In this document: piece by piece, positions 29,801-39,318 of the stretch
How positions within the stretch are numbered: position 1 is the stretch's first letter
Layout: every line of letters starts with the position of its first letter
Assembly (NCBI GenBank): GCA_041391965.1
Contig: JAWKMZ010000002.1
Coordinates: 434,001 to 498,000 of the forward strand
Length of the DNA: 64,000 nt
Source of the DNA: JAWKMZ01 sp041391965
GTDB taxonomy: Bacteria > Bacteroidota > Bacteroidia > Flavobacteriales > Flavobacteriaceae
Direction of reading: 5' to 3'
Translations under genes and position numbers: made by a program
Notes under the pieces: model-generated
Databases searched by the model: none
What the model was told of the DNA's origin: nothing
Seen by the model: only the letters and a program-made list of their open reading frames with translations

Positions 29801-31365
29801 TAGTTTGTGAAACTAATACAGCTATTAAAATGCCCACTATATTCTCCGTAATATTCATAAGTTCCATCACATGCAAATCCTGGACCATCATAATATCCAA
29901 ATGAATTATAAAAACGAATCCGTATTCTATAATCACCAATGTCTTGATTGGGTGGAATCACAAACCCAAAAGTAGTTGTTGATGTCGCAACGCTACCAGA
30001 ATCATAAACTAATTCGCCGTTGGATGGGTTGTTATCAAAATTATTATCTTTATTCCAATCGACCCAAGCTTTATAATGACCACGTCCAGAAATTGAACCT
30101 ACATAAACATTAATTCCTTCACCTTGTGCTTGCTTACTTTTAGGTTTACATGTCCAATCTTGGTATCCTGTTGCAGTTGCATTTGGGGTTGTACAGTTTG
30201 TAGTGTTTGTTTGGTAATACCCATTATTATTATTGGACACATCATTTAAAGTGCCAATAAATTGGACATCGTTGATGTATAATGTACTTTTATTATTTGC
30301 TGTAGAGGGTATGCAATAAGTGGTCATTAAAGTAGTTGTATTGCCAGCTAAAACAGGTGTACTGTATATAGGACCTCCGTAACAGCCTTGGTTGTTAAAG
30401 GCAAATACATAAATGTAATAGGCGGTAAAAGGGTTTAATCCTGAAGCTGTAAAAACGGTATTGCTATCGGTATCAACAACAGTATATGCACCAATAGTTT
30501 GCCCAATAGTATATAGAGTGCCATTAGTAGGTGTTGGTGCTGTCGCTGATTGGCTAATTATTACCAAATAGTTGTTTGGTGCTGGCGTTGATGCTGTAAA
30601 AGTACCGTTTATGGTATTAGAAGTTGGTGTGAGTGTAAGATTGGTTGGACTGTTAGGTGTTGAGCAAAGTGTTAATTGTGTACCTTTAATGACTATGTCA
30701 TCTACAATAAAACTAGGGTCTGTACCGTCGCTGTTATCATTTTTCCATCTGAAACCAATATAAAATTGTTGTCCATCAACTTCTGAAATGTTCAAATTGG
30801 TGACGGTTTGTGTTGTGTTTTGGTTGTAGTAATTTCCAGAATTATTAAAGTCAGTCCATGTGGTACCATCTGTTGACCAGCACACGCGACCATAATCAAA
30901 TAGATTGAGACCAAAAAAATAAAAACCTTCACCTTGACAAATCCATTTAAAATCTAAAGTTAAATTGGTGTATCCTGTAGCGTTGATTTTTGTTGCGTAA
31001 TAGGCAATATGATGTGCTTTACTATTTTGGTTGTATCTTGGTTTAGTGCCATTACCTGTAAATGGGTTGTTACGACTGATAGCCATGGAGTGATTACCAT
31101 TTATAATGGTGCTACGAGAATTATCAAAAATCCACCAGGTATTATTAGTACCTGTTATGTCATAATTTTTCCAACCTAAATAACCAGTAGTTCCTAATTG
31201 ATGTTCAGAGCCTGTTGCTGTTTCAAAATTTTCTGAAAAAATAGTTGTTTGCGCTTTGGTATAAATACTCCCTAAAAACAAAAAACTTAAGATTAATCCT
31301 GACTTTTTTAGAGCATAAAAAAAAGGCATTACATTATTTGGTTTGTGAGCAGTTGTAGATTTCAT
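26839..31365 (-). CDS. Large type IX-secreted multidomain protein
   Basis: 1508 residues with an N-terminal signal peptide (LILSFLFLGSIYTKAQ) and a C-terminal type IX sorting domain (VSVYDILGRKLVNKEDI, ending KKVVLRQ). Between them are an adhesin-like jelly-roll domain near 45-230 (TTIFSENFETATG, FIVDDIVIKG), a fibronectin type III domain near 235-345, a GEVED-type domain (GHYKAWVDWNKDNNFD, EAEDYEFTV) near 420-555, Ig/PKD-like segments, and a second jelly-roll with DDGVAIDNIKLFG near 830. It is exported across the outer membrane and anchored or released; adhesion or polymer binding is likely. No catalytic motif is evident. Confidence 0.88.
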   Translation of the reverse strand: MKSTTAHKPNNVMPFFYALKKSGLILSFLFLGSIYTKAQTTIFSENFETATGSEHQLGTTGYLGWKNYDITGTNNTWWIFDNSRSTIINGNHSMAISRNNPFTGNGTKPRYNQNSKAHHIAYYATKINATGYTNLTLDFKWICQGEGFYFFGLNLFDYGRVCWSTDGTTWTDFNNSGNYYNQNTTQTVTNLNISEVDGQQFYIGFRWKNDNSDGTDPSFIVDDIVIKGTQLTLCSTPNSPTNLTLTPTSNTINGTFTASTPAPNNYLVIISQSATAPTPTNGTLYTIGQTIGAYTVVDTDSNTVFTASGLNPFTAYYIYVFAFNNQGCYGGPIYSTPVLAGNTTTLMTTYCIPSTANNKSTLYINDVQFIGTLNDVSNNNNGYYQTNTTNCTTPNATATGYQDWTCKPKSKQAQGEGINVYVGSISGRGHYKAWVDWNKDNNFDNNPSNGELVYDSGSVATSTTTFGFVIPPNQDIGDYRIRIRFYNSFGYYDGPGFACDGTYEYYGEYSGHFNSCISFTNYILRMNPGCGSKNVQFYEYGEAEDYEFTVVQNCSAKIVAIQNGSSCGEGPVNLQVTGSASNLTYHWYTSEFGNTQTTTNADPLNPTKSNWSPTINTTTTYWVTADNGSCESKVRTKVTGTINPLSELTVTAPTTICSDDSIVEISATGDNETAYLIDEDFEGGGLGVFSVVNVFDNGTAQNNLTQWQNRSSTFIPTQQVWFPAISSGFGANHFAMATSDVNPNTGYVYTSLESPILDSSSFTNLTLNFDMYFSKYLSGYEPDNVLIYVSTDGGNNWTEIHNYDDDIGYGTKFSNLTLDLSAYVNQPNLKISIDYVAEWDDGVAIDNIKLFGQRPLTPSFTWTSATAIDAYTDANAITPYTQGNPISGPIYIKPTLIQLEEPNFIFTATATLANLCEISKEITIANDTKVWRGDLNTSQDWDIDNNWKPFGVPTADNCVIIPSTVKIPNPGIPTPPNPGYEAFAKNLTITNSGNLEILSSQNLTVTDWIHNKGTNNFIVQSEANLLQINSVANSGPSKVSRTLTMKKTDYAYWSSPVDGFSSSSISPQTSAGYIWKWLPTTYVNGTLDYGNWVSGNETMDLGKGYIVRGPDNFTSTPQSFTATFVGTPRNGDISVPITRGNYNSGNTIYQGRDITNEDDNYNLIGNPYPSAIDADKFLLDPQNSSILGSIYLWPHGGVYDILNLDPFYADYSYNYNSADYITYNAVGPNPPAFDGYIASGQSFFVLMTNDTPPKYVYFKNSMRIKNNNSQFLRSSNTTESSTLERHRIWLDLVLPTGKISTTLIGYIEGATYEKDRLFDSPAFDNSEQNLYSKIGNDHMSIQGRPVPFNQNDQVPLGILIPQQGIYTFAINSLDGLFDDTNQSIYLEDTTTGTIHNLRASPYIFNAEAGRYDNRFILRYTDEALSTDNPVMEANVSIFGTKNLVKVTSGQSPIHTVSVYDILGRKLVNKEDINALSFTLNTNLSDATYIVKVTLNNKQQKIKKVVLRQ
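26871..27128. repeat. 258-base near-identical repeat, copy 1 (sorting-domain DNA)
   Basis: Differs from 31564-31821 at only 4 of 258 positions, while flanking DNA of the two genes is much less alike. It encodes the type IX C-terminal domain from about RFILRYTDEAL onward. Confidence 0.88.
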
Positions 31366-31531
31366 AACGTTGGCTCTAAAATGTTATAATGTATTAAAAA
31401 TAAGTAATTTAAGCCAATAAAAATTTATTTTTAGATAAACTGTATTTATTGGCAGATAAACAGATTAGTACCGAGTGTAAATTGAATTTGTTTTTCTGTT
31501 TTAATATGATTTTTTATAAATAATATTTATG

Positions 31532-34500
31532 CTAATGTTTTAAGATTATTTTTTTAATTTTTTGTTGTTTATTATTCAATGTTACTTTTACAATATAAGT
31601 GCCATCAGATAGATTGGTGCTTAATGTAAAACTTAAAGCATTGATGTCTTCTTTGTTTACTAATTTGCGACCTAAAATGTCATAAACCGAAACGGTATGT
31701 ATTGGGCTTTGGCCTGAGGTCACTTTAACCAGATTTTTAGTGCTAAAAATTGATACATTGGCTTCCATCACTGGGTTGTCAGTACTAAGCGCTTCGTCAG
31801 TATAACGCAAAATAAATCGATCATCAAAGGTAATTGGATTATCAACTGTAAATACATAAGGTGATGCTCTTAAATTATGGATATTGTTTGTATAAGTGTC
31901 TTCTAAATAGATATTTTGATTTTCATCGGTAAACAAACCATCCACGCCACTAATGGCAATTTTATAAATACCCATATCAGGAATCACAGTACCTAATGGA
32001 ACTTGATCTTCTTCATTAAATGGAAGAGGACGTCCTTGAATAACCATTCTGTTTTGTCCAATTTTTGAATATAAATTGAGGGCATTGGCTTCCATGTTAG
32101 AGGCATCATACAAGCGGTCTTTTTCTAATGTAGCACCTTCAATATAACCTACTAAAATGCTTGAGGCCTGACTATTTGGAGCTATAAGACTTAACCAAAT
32201 CCGATGGTGCTCAAAGGTATCAGCATGAGTTGTATTTTCAATTTGATTGCTTCTGTAAAAATCACTGTTGTTAAAAGTTTTATTACGCATGCTATTGTCA
32301 AAATAGATGGTACCATTTTCGCCATTGTTTGATAGGACAAAAAATCCTTGACCTGAAGCTATATTGCCAGCAAAAGATTCATCTTGATAGGTGTTGGTTC
32401 CTGAATAATTATAAGTGATATAATCTGAAATGGAATAATTTAGAGCAAAATCATCATAAAATGAATCTTGATAGTTCCCCAAAGGGTTATTATGTGTCCA
32501 AATATGAACAGCTCCTTCAATATTAGTATTGTCCATTAAAAATTTTTGAGCATTTAAAGCAGAAGGGTAAGGGTTGCCTATGAGGTTCCAATTGTCATCA
32601 AATTCTGTTACTGTCAATAAATCTGATCCTCCTGATGGAATGTATTGAAAAATATTACCAATACTGTTATTGGTGCCACTGCTTATAGATTTTGTTATGA
32701 TGCCATTATTTGGCACACCAGTAAAGGTGGCTGTGTAATTTGATGGCGTGTTTGTATGACCTATTGGGCCTCTTACAATATAGCCTTTGCCATTTTCCAT
32801 AATACCTGCATAAGAACTCCAATCTCCAAAGCAAATAGGAATAAAAAGTGGTCCTGGTGTTGTTGTATTGGTTGGAATTGTTGTAATCCATTCATATATA
32901 TAGTTTGTTGGTGTGTTTGTGCCATAAATATTAGCGACATTAAATTGATTTACTGGCGATGACCAATACACGTAATCGGTAAGTCTAATATTGGTGTCTC
33001 TATCCATAATAATGTTTCCTACGTTATTTGTACTTGGCGTATTGTTTACTTGTATTAAGCTTGCGCTATCCTCTAATTTGAACATGCCTAAGGTTTCAAT
33101 AGTTACTTGATCTACAATGGTTAGAGTTCCATTGCTCTCAATCAAAAGGCTGCCGCCATTTTTGATAGTTAAGTTTAGACCATCACCATCTGTAGTTCCA
33201 TAAATAATTGCGTCGTTTGGTGTTGTTAAAGCATCTGGTATGACAATGCAGTTGGTGTTGGTTGGGACTCCAATTGGAAACCAATTGGCATCATTATTCC
33301 AATCAGTATCTAATGCTCCTTTCCAAATCTTTTTGTTACGAGTTACAGACGCCGTTTCAGAGCATCCATTTTGATGAGTTGCAGTATATGTTTGAGTTCC
33401 ATTTGGTGCTGCATAAACAGTATCTATTTGTAAGCCGGTTGTGTATGGAGATAGTAAAGCAGCGTCTGTATATAAACCACTAATTGGTGACCAGGTTATT
33501 TGAGATGTTGGTGCACCATCTGCCGTTAGCTTAATGTTATCGATATACCAATAATTTAAGCCAAAGGGATGTCCGTTCAATTTGAAACGAATTCTTAAAC
33601 TATTTCCAGATAATGAAGACAGACCAACATTGTGTGTTTCAGGACTAATATTGTTAGCAACATTATTAACGACATATTGATTTACCCAACCAGCACCATC
33701 TATATTAGTTTGCATTGAAATTGAATAAGAATAGGAACTACTAAAATGACTTAAATATTGTTTAAAACTTAATTGTAAATTAGTGTTCCCTGTAATATTA
33801 ATTGCTGGTGAGGCTAATGTCCAATTACCGTTTGCTGATGTGTCGTAGCCTCCCGATAATGTAGCTTCATAGGGTATTCCACCAGCGTTAGATGAATTTG
33901 TAATGTTCCAATTAGCACTTGCGGTTGCGTTAGCTATTGTCCATCCAATAGGGATGGCTGCTCCATTAAAATCTTCAGAAAAAATGGTTGTGGAATTAGA
34001 TGAGTTACCACTATAAACAGCTGTTAACTGACTATAATTCAAACTACAATCGTCTGCTCCTAAAGGATTGAGAACTTCGTCAATTGTAAGAGCGCACGTT
34101 GGTGTTGAACAGGTAATATTAGCCATCCAACCAGAATTTGTTACTGTCCCATCACTTGTAAAAACAAATGTTAAAGCGCCACTTGGGTCTGTAGAAGTAA
34201 AGGGTCCTGGAATAGTTGTTCCTGCATAAGTGCCAATAAGGGGGGAAGTAGTATTTGGGCCATCGTAAACTCTCAATTCATCACAACAAGACTCTATCTC
34301 AAAAGCTGTAAAAGTAGCAGTAATAGCATCACCAGCAGTATCAGGAAAAAAAGTGGTTGTTTGTGACTCATTGTTAGAATAATTACCACCAATACCTCCA
34401 CTATCATAAAAAGTTGAGCCGCAGACTAAGGGTTGTACATAAGGTGCGCAGGTTAAATCAGCGGACCAACCAGCACTTCTTCCTGAAGAATCACTTGTAA

Positions 34501-35662
34501 AAACAAATGTTAAAGCACCACTTGGGTCTGAAGAAGTAAAGGGCCCTGGAATAGTAGTACCAGAAAAATTTCCTATTAGAGGAAAGGTTGTATTAGGACC
34601 ATCATAGACTCTCAAATAATCCCACCCAGACTCGGTATTAAAAGTTGTAAAAGTAGCAGTGACAGCATCACCAGCAGTATCAGGAAAAAAAGTTGTTATC
34701 TGTGACTCATTGTTAGAATAATTACCTCCAATACCACCACTATCATAAAAAGTTGATCCACAAGTTGCAGGCATTGGTGGCGCTGTGCAAGTGATATTTG
34801 ATTCCCAACCAGCAGCTGTACCCGAGCCATTACTTACAAACTGAAAGGTTAAAGCTCCAGTTGGATTGCCTACTGTTGTTGATGTAAATGTTGATGGAGC
34901 AGACGTAACTGTACCTAAAGGGTTTATGGTTGTTGGGCCATTGTAAACAGTTAATAGATCACCTGCGGACACATTAAATGAGGTAAAATCTACAGAAACT
35001 GTTCCGCCAGCAAAGTAAGGATAAATGGTTGTGATATAAGACTCATTATTAAAGTAACTGCCAGTTGGTCCTCCTGTATCATAAAAGTTGCCGCCACATA
35101 TTGGAAAGTTTGCACATGTAGTTGTGCCTGTGCCAGAAGTTTGTTGGAAAGAGATTGTCCCTTCATCTCCATCATAATTTGTTATAAGGACTACATAGAT
35201 TTCGCCTTGTTGTGCATTCAAGATGTGTAATGTTTCTGTAGGAGCAATATCAAAACTACAGTCAGTAATATAATCAGGAGCGTAAGGGTAGAAGGCTGGA
35301 TCATAAGTATTGTTTGGACAGCTAAAACAATCTGTATATGATATGTTTGTGTTGGCATCATTTAAATCAATAAAAGGGCCCCAAGCAATAAAATCAACAT
35401 CAATGGGTATTCCACCAGTATTTTGTTGTGCTATTGTGAAAGTTAAATCACCAGGTTGATCTATTTGCAAATAGAAATAAGCTGCATTTGGTATTGAGCC
35501 TAAACAACCAACAGATGTTAAATCATCTCCTCCATAAACATTATTGAAGGTTAATTGTGAAGTACCAGAACAAAACTGTTCTGAACTTAAAATATCTGTA
35601 CCTTGTGAAAAAGCTAAGTTAGCTGTGATGGTCAATATAAAAAGTAGTATTAATTTTTTCAT
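31532..35662 (-). CDS. Large type IX-secreted protein with tandem CUB domains
   Basis: 1376 residues. A signal peptide (LILLFILTITANLAFSQ) is followed by an N-terminal domain and three CUB-like domains between about 185 and 520, each with a CGSTFYDSGG or similar start and LRVYDGPNTT. Then come an adhesin-like jelly-roll (about 555-720, YWYIDNIKL) and a long C-terminal region ending in a type IX sorting domain nearly identical to the one in the downstream gene. CUB domains bind carbohydrate or protein ligands. The two giant proteins lie in tandem with a 166-base A/T-rich gap and may be paralogs that swapped their ends. Confidence 0.88.
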   Translation of the reverse strand: MKKLILLFILTITANLAFSQGTDILSSEQFCSGTSQLTFNNVYGGDDLTSVGCLGSIPNAAYFYLQIDQPGDLTFTIAQQNTGGIPIDVDFIAWGPFIDLNDANTNISYTDCFSCPNNTYDPAFYPYAPDYITDCSFDIAPTETLHILNAQQGEIYVVLITNYDGDEGTISFQQTSGTGTTTCANFPICGGNFYDTGGPTGSYFNNESYITTIYPYFAGGTVSVDFTSFNVSAGDLLTVYNGPTTINPLGTVTSAPSTFTSTTVGNPTGALTFQFVSNGSGTAAGWESNITCTAPPMPATCGSTFYDSGGIGGNYSNNESQITTFFPDTAGDAVTATFTTFNTESGWDYLRVYDGPNTTFPLIGNFSGTTIPGPFTSSDPSGALTFVFTSDSSGRSAGWSADLTCAPYVQPLVCGSTFYDSGGIGGNYSNNESQTTTFFPDTAGDAITATFTAFEIESCCDELRVYDGPNTTSPLIGTYAGTTIPGPFTSTDPSGALTFVFTSDGTVTNSGWMANITCSTPTCALTIDEVLNPLGADDCSLNYSQLTAVYSGNSSNSTTIFSEDFNGAAIPIGWTIANATASANWNITNSSNAGGIPYEATLSGGYDTSANGNWTLASPAINITGNTNLQLSFKQYLSHFSSSYSYSISMQTNIDGAGWVNQYVVNNVANNISPETHNVGLSSLSGNSLRIRFKLNGHPFGLNYWYIDNIKLTADGAPTSQITWSPISGLYTDAALLSPYTTGLQIDTVYAAPNGTQTYTATHQNGCSETASVTRNKKIWKGALDTDWNNDANWFPIGVPTNTNCIVIPDALTTPNDAIIYGTTDGDGLNLTIKNGGSLLIESNGTLTIVDQVTIETLGMFKLEDSASLIQVNNTPSTNNVGNIIMDRDTNIRLTDYVYWSSPVNQFNVANIYGTNTPTNYIYEWITTIPTNTTTPGPLFIPICFGDWSSYAGIMENGKGYIVRGPIGHTNTPSNYTATFTGVPNNGIITKSISSGTNNSIGNIFQYIPSGGSDLLTVTEFDDNWNLIGNPYPSALNAQKFLMDNTNIEGAVHIWTHNNPLGNYQDSFYDDFALNYSISDYITYNYSGTNTYQDESFAGNIASGQGFFVLSNNGENGTIYFDNSMRNKTFNNSDFYRSNQIENTTHADTFEHHRIWLSLIAPNSQASSILVGYIEGATLEKDRLYDASNMEANALNLYSKIGQNRMVIQGRPLPFNEEDQVPLGTVIPDMGIYKIAISGVDGLFTDENQNIYLEDTYTNNIHNLRASPYVFTVDNPITFDDRFILRYTDEALSTDNPVMEANVSIFSTKNLVKVTSGQSPIHTVSVYDILGRKLVNKEDINALSFTLSTNLSDGTYIVKVTLNNKQQKIKKIILKH
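31564..31821. repeat. 258-base near-identical repeat, copy 2 (sorting-domain DNA)
   Basis: Partner of 26871-27128; direct repeat in the same orientation, 4.7 kb apart, encoding the same sorting domain. Confidence 0.88.
34154..34754. repeat. Tandem CUB-domain DNA repeat, period about 339 bases
   Basis: Two adjacent CUB units share long identical stretches; for example the start of TCAGGAAAAAAAG lies at 34341 and again at 34680. This indicates recent domain duplication. Confidence 0.75.
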
Positions 35663-35688
35663 ACCTGCTATTTTTTAATGATTAATAG

Positions 35689-36120
35689 CTACAAAAAGCT
35701 AATAAATTGCCAATTAGTTTTTGCTTCACAATTTGTAATGGAGTTAGTTATTTTTGCCTTCCATTTGATACATTTACAATTTAAATCTGAGTATTCTAAT
35801 TTTAGAATTCCAGTATTTTTTTGAAATAAATTAGTTATTTTATAATTTTTTAGTGGAGATCTATTTGTTCCATCTAAACCATTCCAACAAGAGTTGAGAG
35901 GTTGTACTTCAATAACAAGAAGTAGGTTTTCTTTATTTAAGGTTTTAGAAAAATCCCATGAAATAATAATATCATCAACACGAGGGTTTGTGCCATTTAC
36001 AGTTTTTGCTTCAAAAGTGAAATTCTGAATACAATCGTTTTTATTTGAAACTATTGTTTGGCTAACTAAAGGCAAGTAAATAGAAGTTGCAAGTACTAAA
36101 AAAAGTAATTTTTTAATCAT
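35689..36120 (-). CDS. Hypothetical secreted protein
   Basis: 143 residues with a signal peptide (LFLVLATSIYLPLVSQ). The mature part is a beta-rich domain with four or five Cys residues (NDCIQNF, SCWNGLDG, NCKCIKW, NCEAKTN) and a IIISWDF segment. I recognise no family. It sits 26 bases upstream of the CUB-protein gene on the same strand, so the two are probably co-transcribed and this small protein may assist or decorate the large one. That link is only positional. Confidence 0.6.
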   Translation of the reverse strand: MIKKLLFLVLATSIYLPLVSQTIVSNKNDCIQNFTFEAKTVNGTNPRVDDIIISWDFSKTLNKENLLLVIEVQPLNSCWNGLDGTNRSPLKNYKITNLFQKNTGILKLEYSDLNCKCIKWKAKITNSITNCEAKTNWQFISFL

Positions 36121-36316
36121 AAACCTTAAATTTGAGTTATAAAAATAATTTCAAGTAGGTTTAAGGTTTGGGACAAAATTCAAAAAAAATCAGCTTGTCG
36201 AATTTGTTAACAAAATATGAATTTAATTGCTTTTTAACAATAGTATAATATATTTTTTATAAAAAAATAAAATTAGTATAAATTATTTTTAATAAAATTA
36301 TTTAAATAATGAATGA

Positions 36317-37207
36317 ATGATAAATTTAGTCAAGGTAACTAATATAAAATTAACAAATAGTGTTTTTATTAAGCCAGAATATTTAGTCCATCCCTTTATT
36401 TCAGGTAACAAATACCGAAAACTAAAGTATAATCTTCTTGAAGCAAAAAATCTAAAAAAAGATGTTTTGCTGACTTTTGGTGGTGCTTTTTCTAATCATA
36501 TTGCTGCGGTAGCTTCAGCAGGTAAAACGTTTGGTTTTAAGACTATTGGAGTTATTAGAGGGCAAGAGCTTGCCAATAAAATAAATGATAATCCTACACT
36601 TAAATTTGCGCAACAATGTGGTATGCAGTTAGAGTTTGTAACAAGAGAGATTTATAAAACCAAAGCAACTGAAGGATTTATACAAAAACTAAAGCAACAA
36701 TTTGGCGATTTCTATTTGATTCCTGAAGGAGGTACCAACCATTTGGCAATAAAAGGATGTGAAGAAATCTTGACAGAAGCAGATGCTGGCTTTGATTATA
36801 TTTGCTGTTCTGTCGGAACAGGAGGTACTATTTCTGGATTAATTAACAGTGCAAAACCACATCAAAAGATTCTTGGATTTCCTGCCTTAAAAGGTGTTTT
36901 TTTACAAGAAGAAATCACTAAATTTGCAAGCAATTACAACTGGCAACTTATAACAGATTATCATTTTGGAGGTTATGCTAAAATAAATCCACAATTAATC
37001 AGTTTTATAAATCAGTTTAAAGTGCAACACAACATTCCGTTAGATCCCATTTATACAGGAAAAATGATGTTTGGTATTTTTGATTTGATTAGCAATGGAT
37101 ATTTCCCAAAACATTCAAAAATTTTAGCCATACACACAGGTGGTTTACAAGGTATTGTTGGGATGAATGCTATATTAAAACAAAAAAAATTACCCTTAAT
37201 CTGTTAA
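36317..37207 (+). CDS. PLP-dependent ACC deaminase / D-cysteine desulfhydrase family protein
   Basis: A fold-type II PLP enzyme of 296 residues. The PLP-binding Lys lies in ISGNKYRKLKYNL, followed by the GGAFSNHIAAVASAGK loop and a phosphate-binding SVGTGGTISGL segment. The family includes 1-aminocyclopropane-1-carboxylate deaminase and D-cysteine desulfhydrase, and the substrate cannot be told from sequence; D-cysteine is more likely in a marine flavobacterium. The glucosaminidase gene follows after 7 bases, so it heads a three-gene run ending with hemL. Confidence 0.85.
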   Translation: MINLVKVTNIKLTNSVFIKPEYLVHPFISGNKYRKLKYNLLEAKNLKKDVLLTFGGAFSNHIAAVASAGKTFGFKTIGVIRGQELANKINDNPTLKFAQQCGMQLEFVTREIYKTKATEGFIQKLKQQFGDFYLIPEGGTNHLAIKGCEEILTEADAGFDYICCSVGTGGTISGLINSAKPHQKILGFPALKGVFLQEEITKFASNYNWQLITDYHFGGYAKINPQLISFINQFKVQHNIPLDPIYTGKMMFGIFDLISNGYFPKHSKILAIHTGGLQGIVGMNAILKQKKLPLIC

Positions 37208-37214
37208 GACACTT

Positions 37215-38024
37215 ATGAAACGATTTCTTATACTTTTGATGCTCAGTTTGGTATTAGTAAGTTGTGGTTCTAAAAAAAGAGCTGCTTCAAAAAAGAAAAA
37301 ACACAAAGCAAATACGGAACACGTCATTACCAAAACAGAAACCAACCAACCAACAACAGATACCACTTTTAATACACAAACCAACACCACACCAAATACA
37401 AGTAATGCTAATATTACTGAAATTTACATAGCCAATTATAGTGCTATTGCTATGGAAGAAATGCGTAAATATAAAATTCCGGCAAGTATTACCTTGGCAC
37501 AAGGTATTTTAGAATCGGCTTCAGGTAAAGGACGATTAGCTGTAGAAGCCAACAATCATTTTGGAATAAAATGCCATGACTGGACAGGTGATAGAATTTA
37601 TCATGATGATGATAGGCTGCAAGAATGCTTCAGAAAGTATCCTCAAGCAGAACAATCGTTTGAAGACCATTCCGCTTTCTTAACAGGCAGAAGTCGTTAT
37701 GCAAATTTATTCAAATTAGACGCAAATGATTATGAAGCTTGGGCAAAAGGCTTACGTGCTGCAGGTTATGCGACTGATAGAAAATACCCTGAAAAACTCA
37801 TCAGTCTTATTGAGCGTTTTAAATTATATCAGTTTGATGACGCTGTTTTAGGAAGCGTTACCTTACCTAAGTCAACACAACAATTAACACACGAAGTTAT
37901 AAAAGGCGATACGATGTATTCCATATCCAAACGCTATAACACAACTATAGAAGCTATTCAAAAACTGAATCATATGAATGATGTCAATCTGAGTATTGGT
38001 CAAATTCTTATCATAAAAAACTAA
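37215..38024 (+). CDS. Peptidoglycan glucosaminidase lipoprotein with LysM domain
   Basis: A 269-residue envelope hydrolase. The lipoprotein signal ends LVSCGSKKR (lipid Cys at about residue 17) and is followed by a Lys/Thr-rich spacer. The glucosaminidase domain (about 70-210) contains LAQGILESASGKGRLAVEAN, NHFGIKCHDW and LRAAGYATDRKYPEKL, with the catalytic Glu expected in ILESASG. A C-terminal LysM domain (KGDTMYSISKRYNTTIEAI) binds peptidoglycan. The gene stands between a PLP enzyme and hemL with very short gaps. The link to haem synthesis appears only transcriptional. Confidence 0.92.
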   Translation: MKRFLILLMLSLVLVSCGSKKRAASKKKKHKANTEHVITKTETNQPTTDTTFNTQTNTTPNTSNANITEIYIANYSAIAMEEMRKYKIPASITLAQGILESASGKGRLAVEANNHFGIKCHDWTGDRIYHDDDRLQECFRKYPQAEQSFEDHSAFLTGRSRYANLFKLDANDYEAWAKGLRAAGYATDRKYPEKLISLIERFKLYQFDDAVLGSVTLPKSTQQLTHEVIKGDTMYSISKRYNTTIEAIQKLNHMNDVNLSIGQILIIKN

Positions 38025-38031
38025 TCAAAAA

Positions 38032-39318
38032 ATGTTATACCAACGTAGTAGTGCTTTATTTAAGCAAGCCGAACAAGTCATTCCAGGTGGTGTCAATTCA
38101 CCAGTACGAGCATTTGGAAGTGTAGGCGGAACACCAATTTTTGCTAAATCAGCTAAAGGGGCTTATATTTTTGATGAAGATGGAAACAAGTACATAGAGT
38201 ATATCAATTCTTGGGGACCCATGATTTTAGGTCATGCTTTTGAGCCTGTTGTCAATGCTGTTATTGAAAAGGCAAAACAAGGCACTTCTTTTGGAATGCC
38301 AACAGAAATTGAAACTAAAATTGCTGAATTAGCCGTTTCAATGGTGCCAAATATTGATAAAATTCGTTTTGTAAATTCAGGTACTGAAGCTTGTATGAGT
38401 GCTGTACGTTTGGCAAGAGGCTATACCAAAAAGGATAAAATCATCAAATTTGCTGGTTGTTATCATGGTCATAGTGATGCGTTTTTGATTGCTGCAGGAA
38501 GTGGTGCAGTTACTTTTGGAACACCAAATAGTCCAGGTGTTACCGAAGGTACCGCAAAAGATACATTGTTAGCAAATTATAATGATATTGAAAACGTCAA
38601 ACAATTAATAGAAGCCAACCAAAACGAAATTGCCTGTGTTATTATTGAGCCTGTTGCTGGCAATATGGGCTGTATACCTCCAAAAGATGACTTTTTACAC
38701 GCCTTAAAAAACGTATGCGACGCACATCAAATATTATTAATTTTTGATGAAGTGATGACAGGTTTTCGATTAGCAAAAGGTGGTGCTCAAGAACTTTATG
38801 GTGTTAATGCTGATATTGTGTGCTTTGGAAAAGTAATAGGAGGTGGTTTGCCTGTTGGCGCTTTTGCAGCTCGTAAAGAAATCATGGATTATTTGGCACC
38901 AATAGGACCAGTATATCAAGCAGGAACATTGAGTGGAAATCCGTTGGCAATGGCTGCTGGTTTGGCAATGCTTACAGAGTTAAATAACGATGTAGCAGTA
39001 TTTAAGCGTTTAGCTGAAAAAACAGAATATTTACATAAAGGCATATCCAAAGTATTGAATCAAAATAAAATAGACCATACTATAAATAGAGTAGGCTCTA
39101 TGATTTCTGTTCATTTTGTTGAAGGTGATGTTGTGGACTTTCAAACATCAGCAAAAGGAAATAATGCCACGTTTAAAAAATTCTTTCATGGCTTGTTAAA
39201 TGAAGGTATTTATATTGCGCCAAGTGCTTTTGAAACGTGGTTTATTACTGATGCCTTAACTTATAACGATTTGGATACAACCATTGCTGCAATAGAAAAT
39301 GTAGCAAAACAACTATAA
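38032..39318 (+). CDS. hemL: Glutamate-1-semialdehyde 2,1-aminomutase
   Basis: Makes 5-aminolevulinate for haem from glutamate-1-semialdehyde by the C5 pathway. A PLP enzyme with the binding Lys267 in CFGKVIGGGLPVGAFA. Start SSALFKQAEQVIPGGVNSP, then VNSGTEACMSAVRLARG and CYHGHSDAFL are diagnostic. 428 residues is standard. It is the last gene of a run and is followed at once by a strong hairpin terminator. Confidence 0.97.
   Translation: MLYQRSSALFKQAEQVIPGGVNSPVRAFGSVGGTPIFAKSAKGAYIFDEDGNKYIEYINSWGPMILGHAFEPVVNAVIEKAKQGTSFGMPTEIETKIAELAVSMVPNIDKIRFVNSGTEACMSAVRLARGYTKKDKIIKFAGCYHGHSDAFLIAAGSGAVTFGTPNSPGVTEGTAKDTLLANYNDIENVKQLIEANQNEIACVIIEPVAGNMGCIPPKDDFLHALKNVCDAHQILLIFDEVMTGFRLAKGGAQELYGVNADIVCFGKVIGGGLPVGAFAARKEIMDYLAPIGPVYQAGTLSGNPLAMAAGLAMLTELNNDVAVFKRLAEKTEYLHKGISKVLNQNKIDHTINRVGSMISVHFVEGDVVDFQTSAKGNNATFKKFFHGLLNEGIYIAPSAFETWFITDALTYNDLDTTIAAIENVAKQL

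Noticed and set aside
26839..35662. Repeats between the two giant genes as a mobile element
   Set aside because: They encode sorting and binding domains in frame, with no transposase or terminal inverted repeats; domain duplication or gene conversion explains them.
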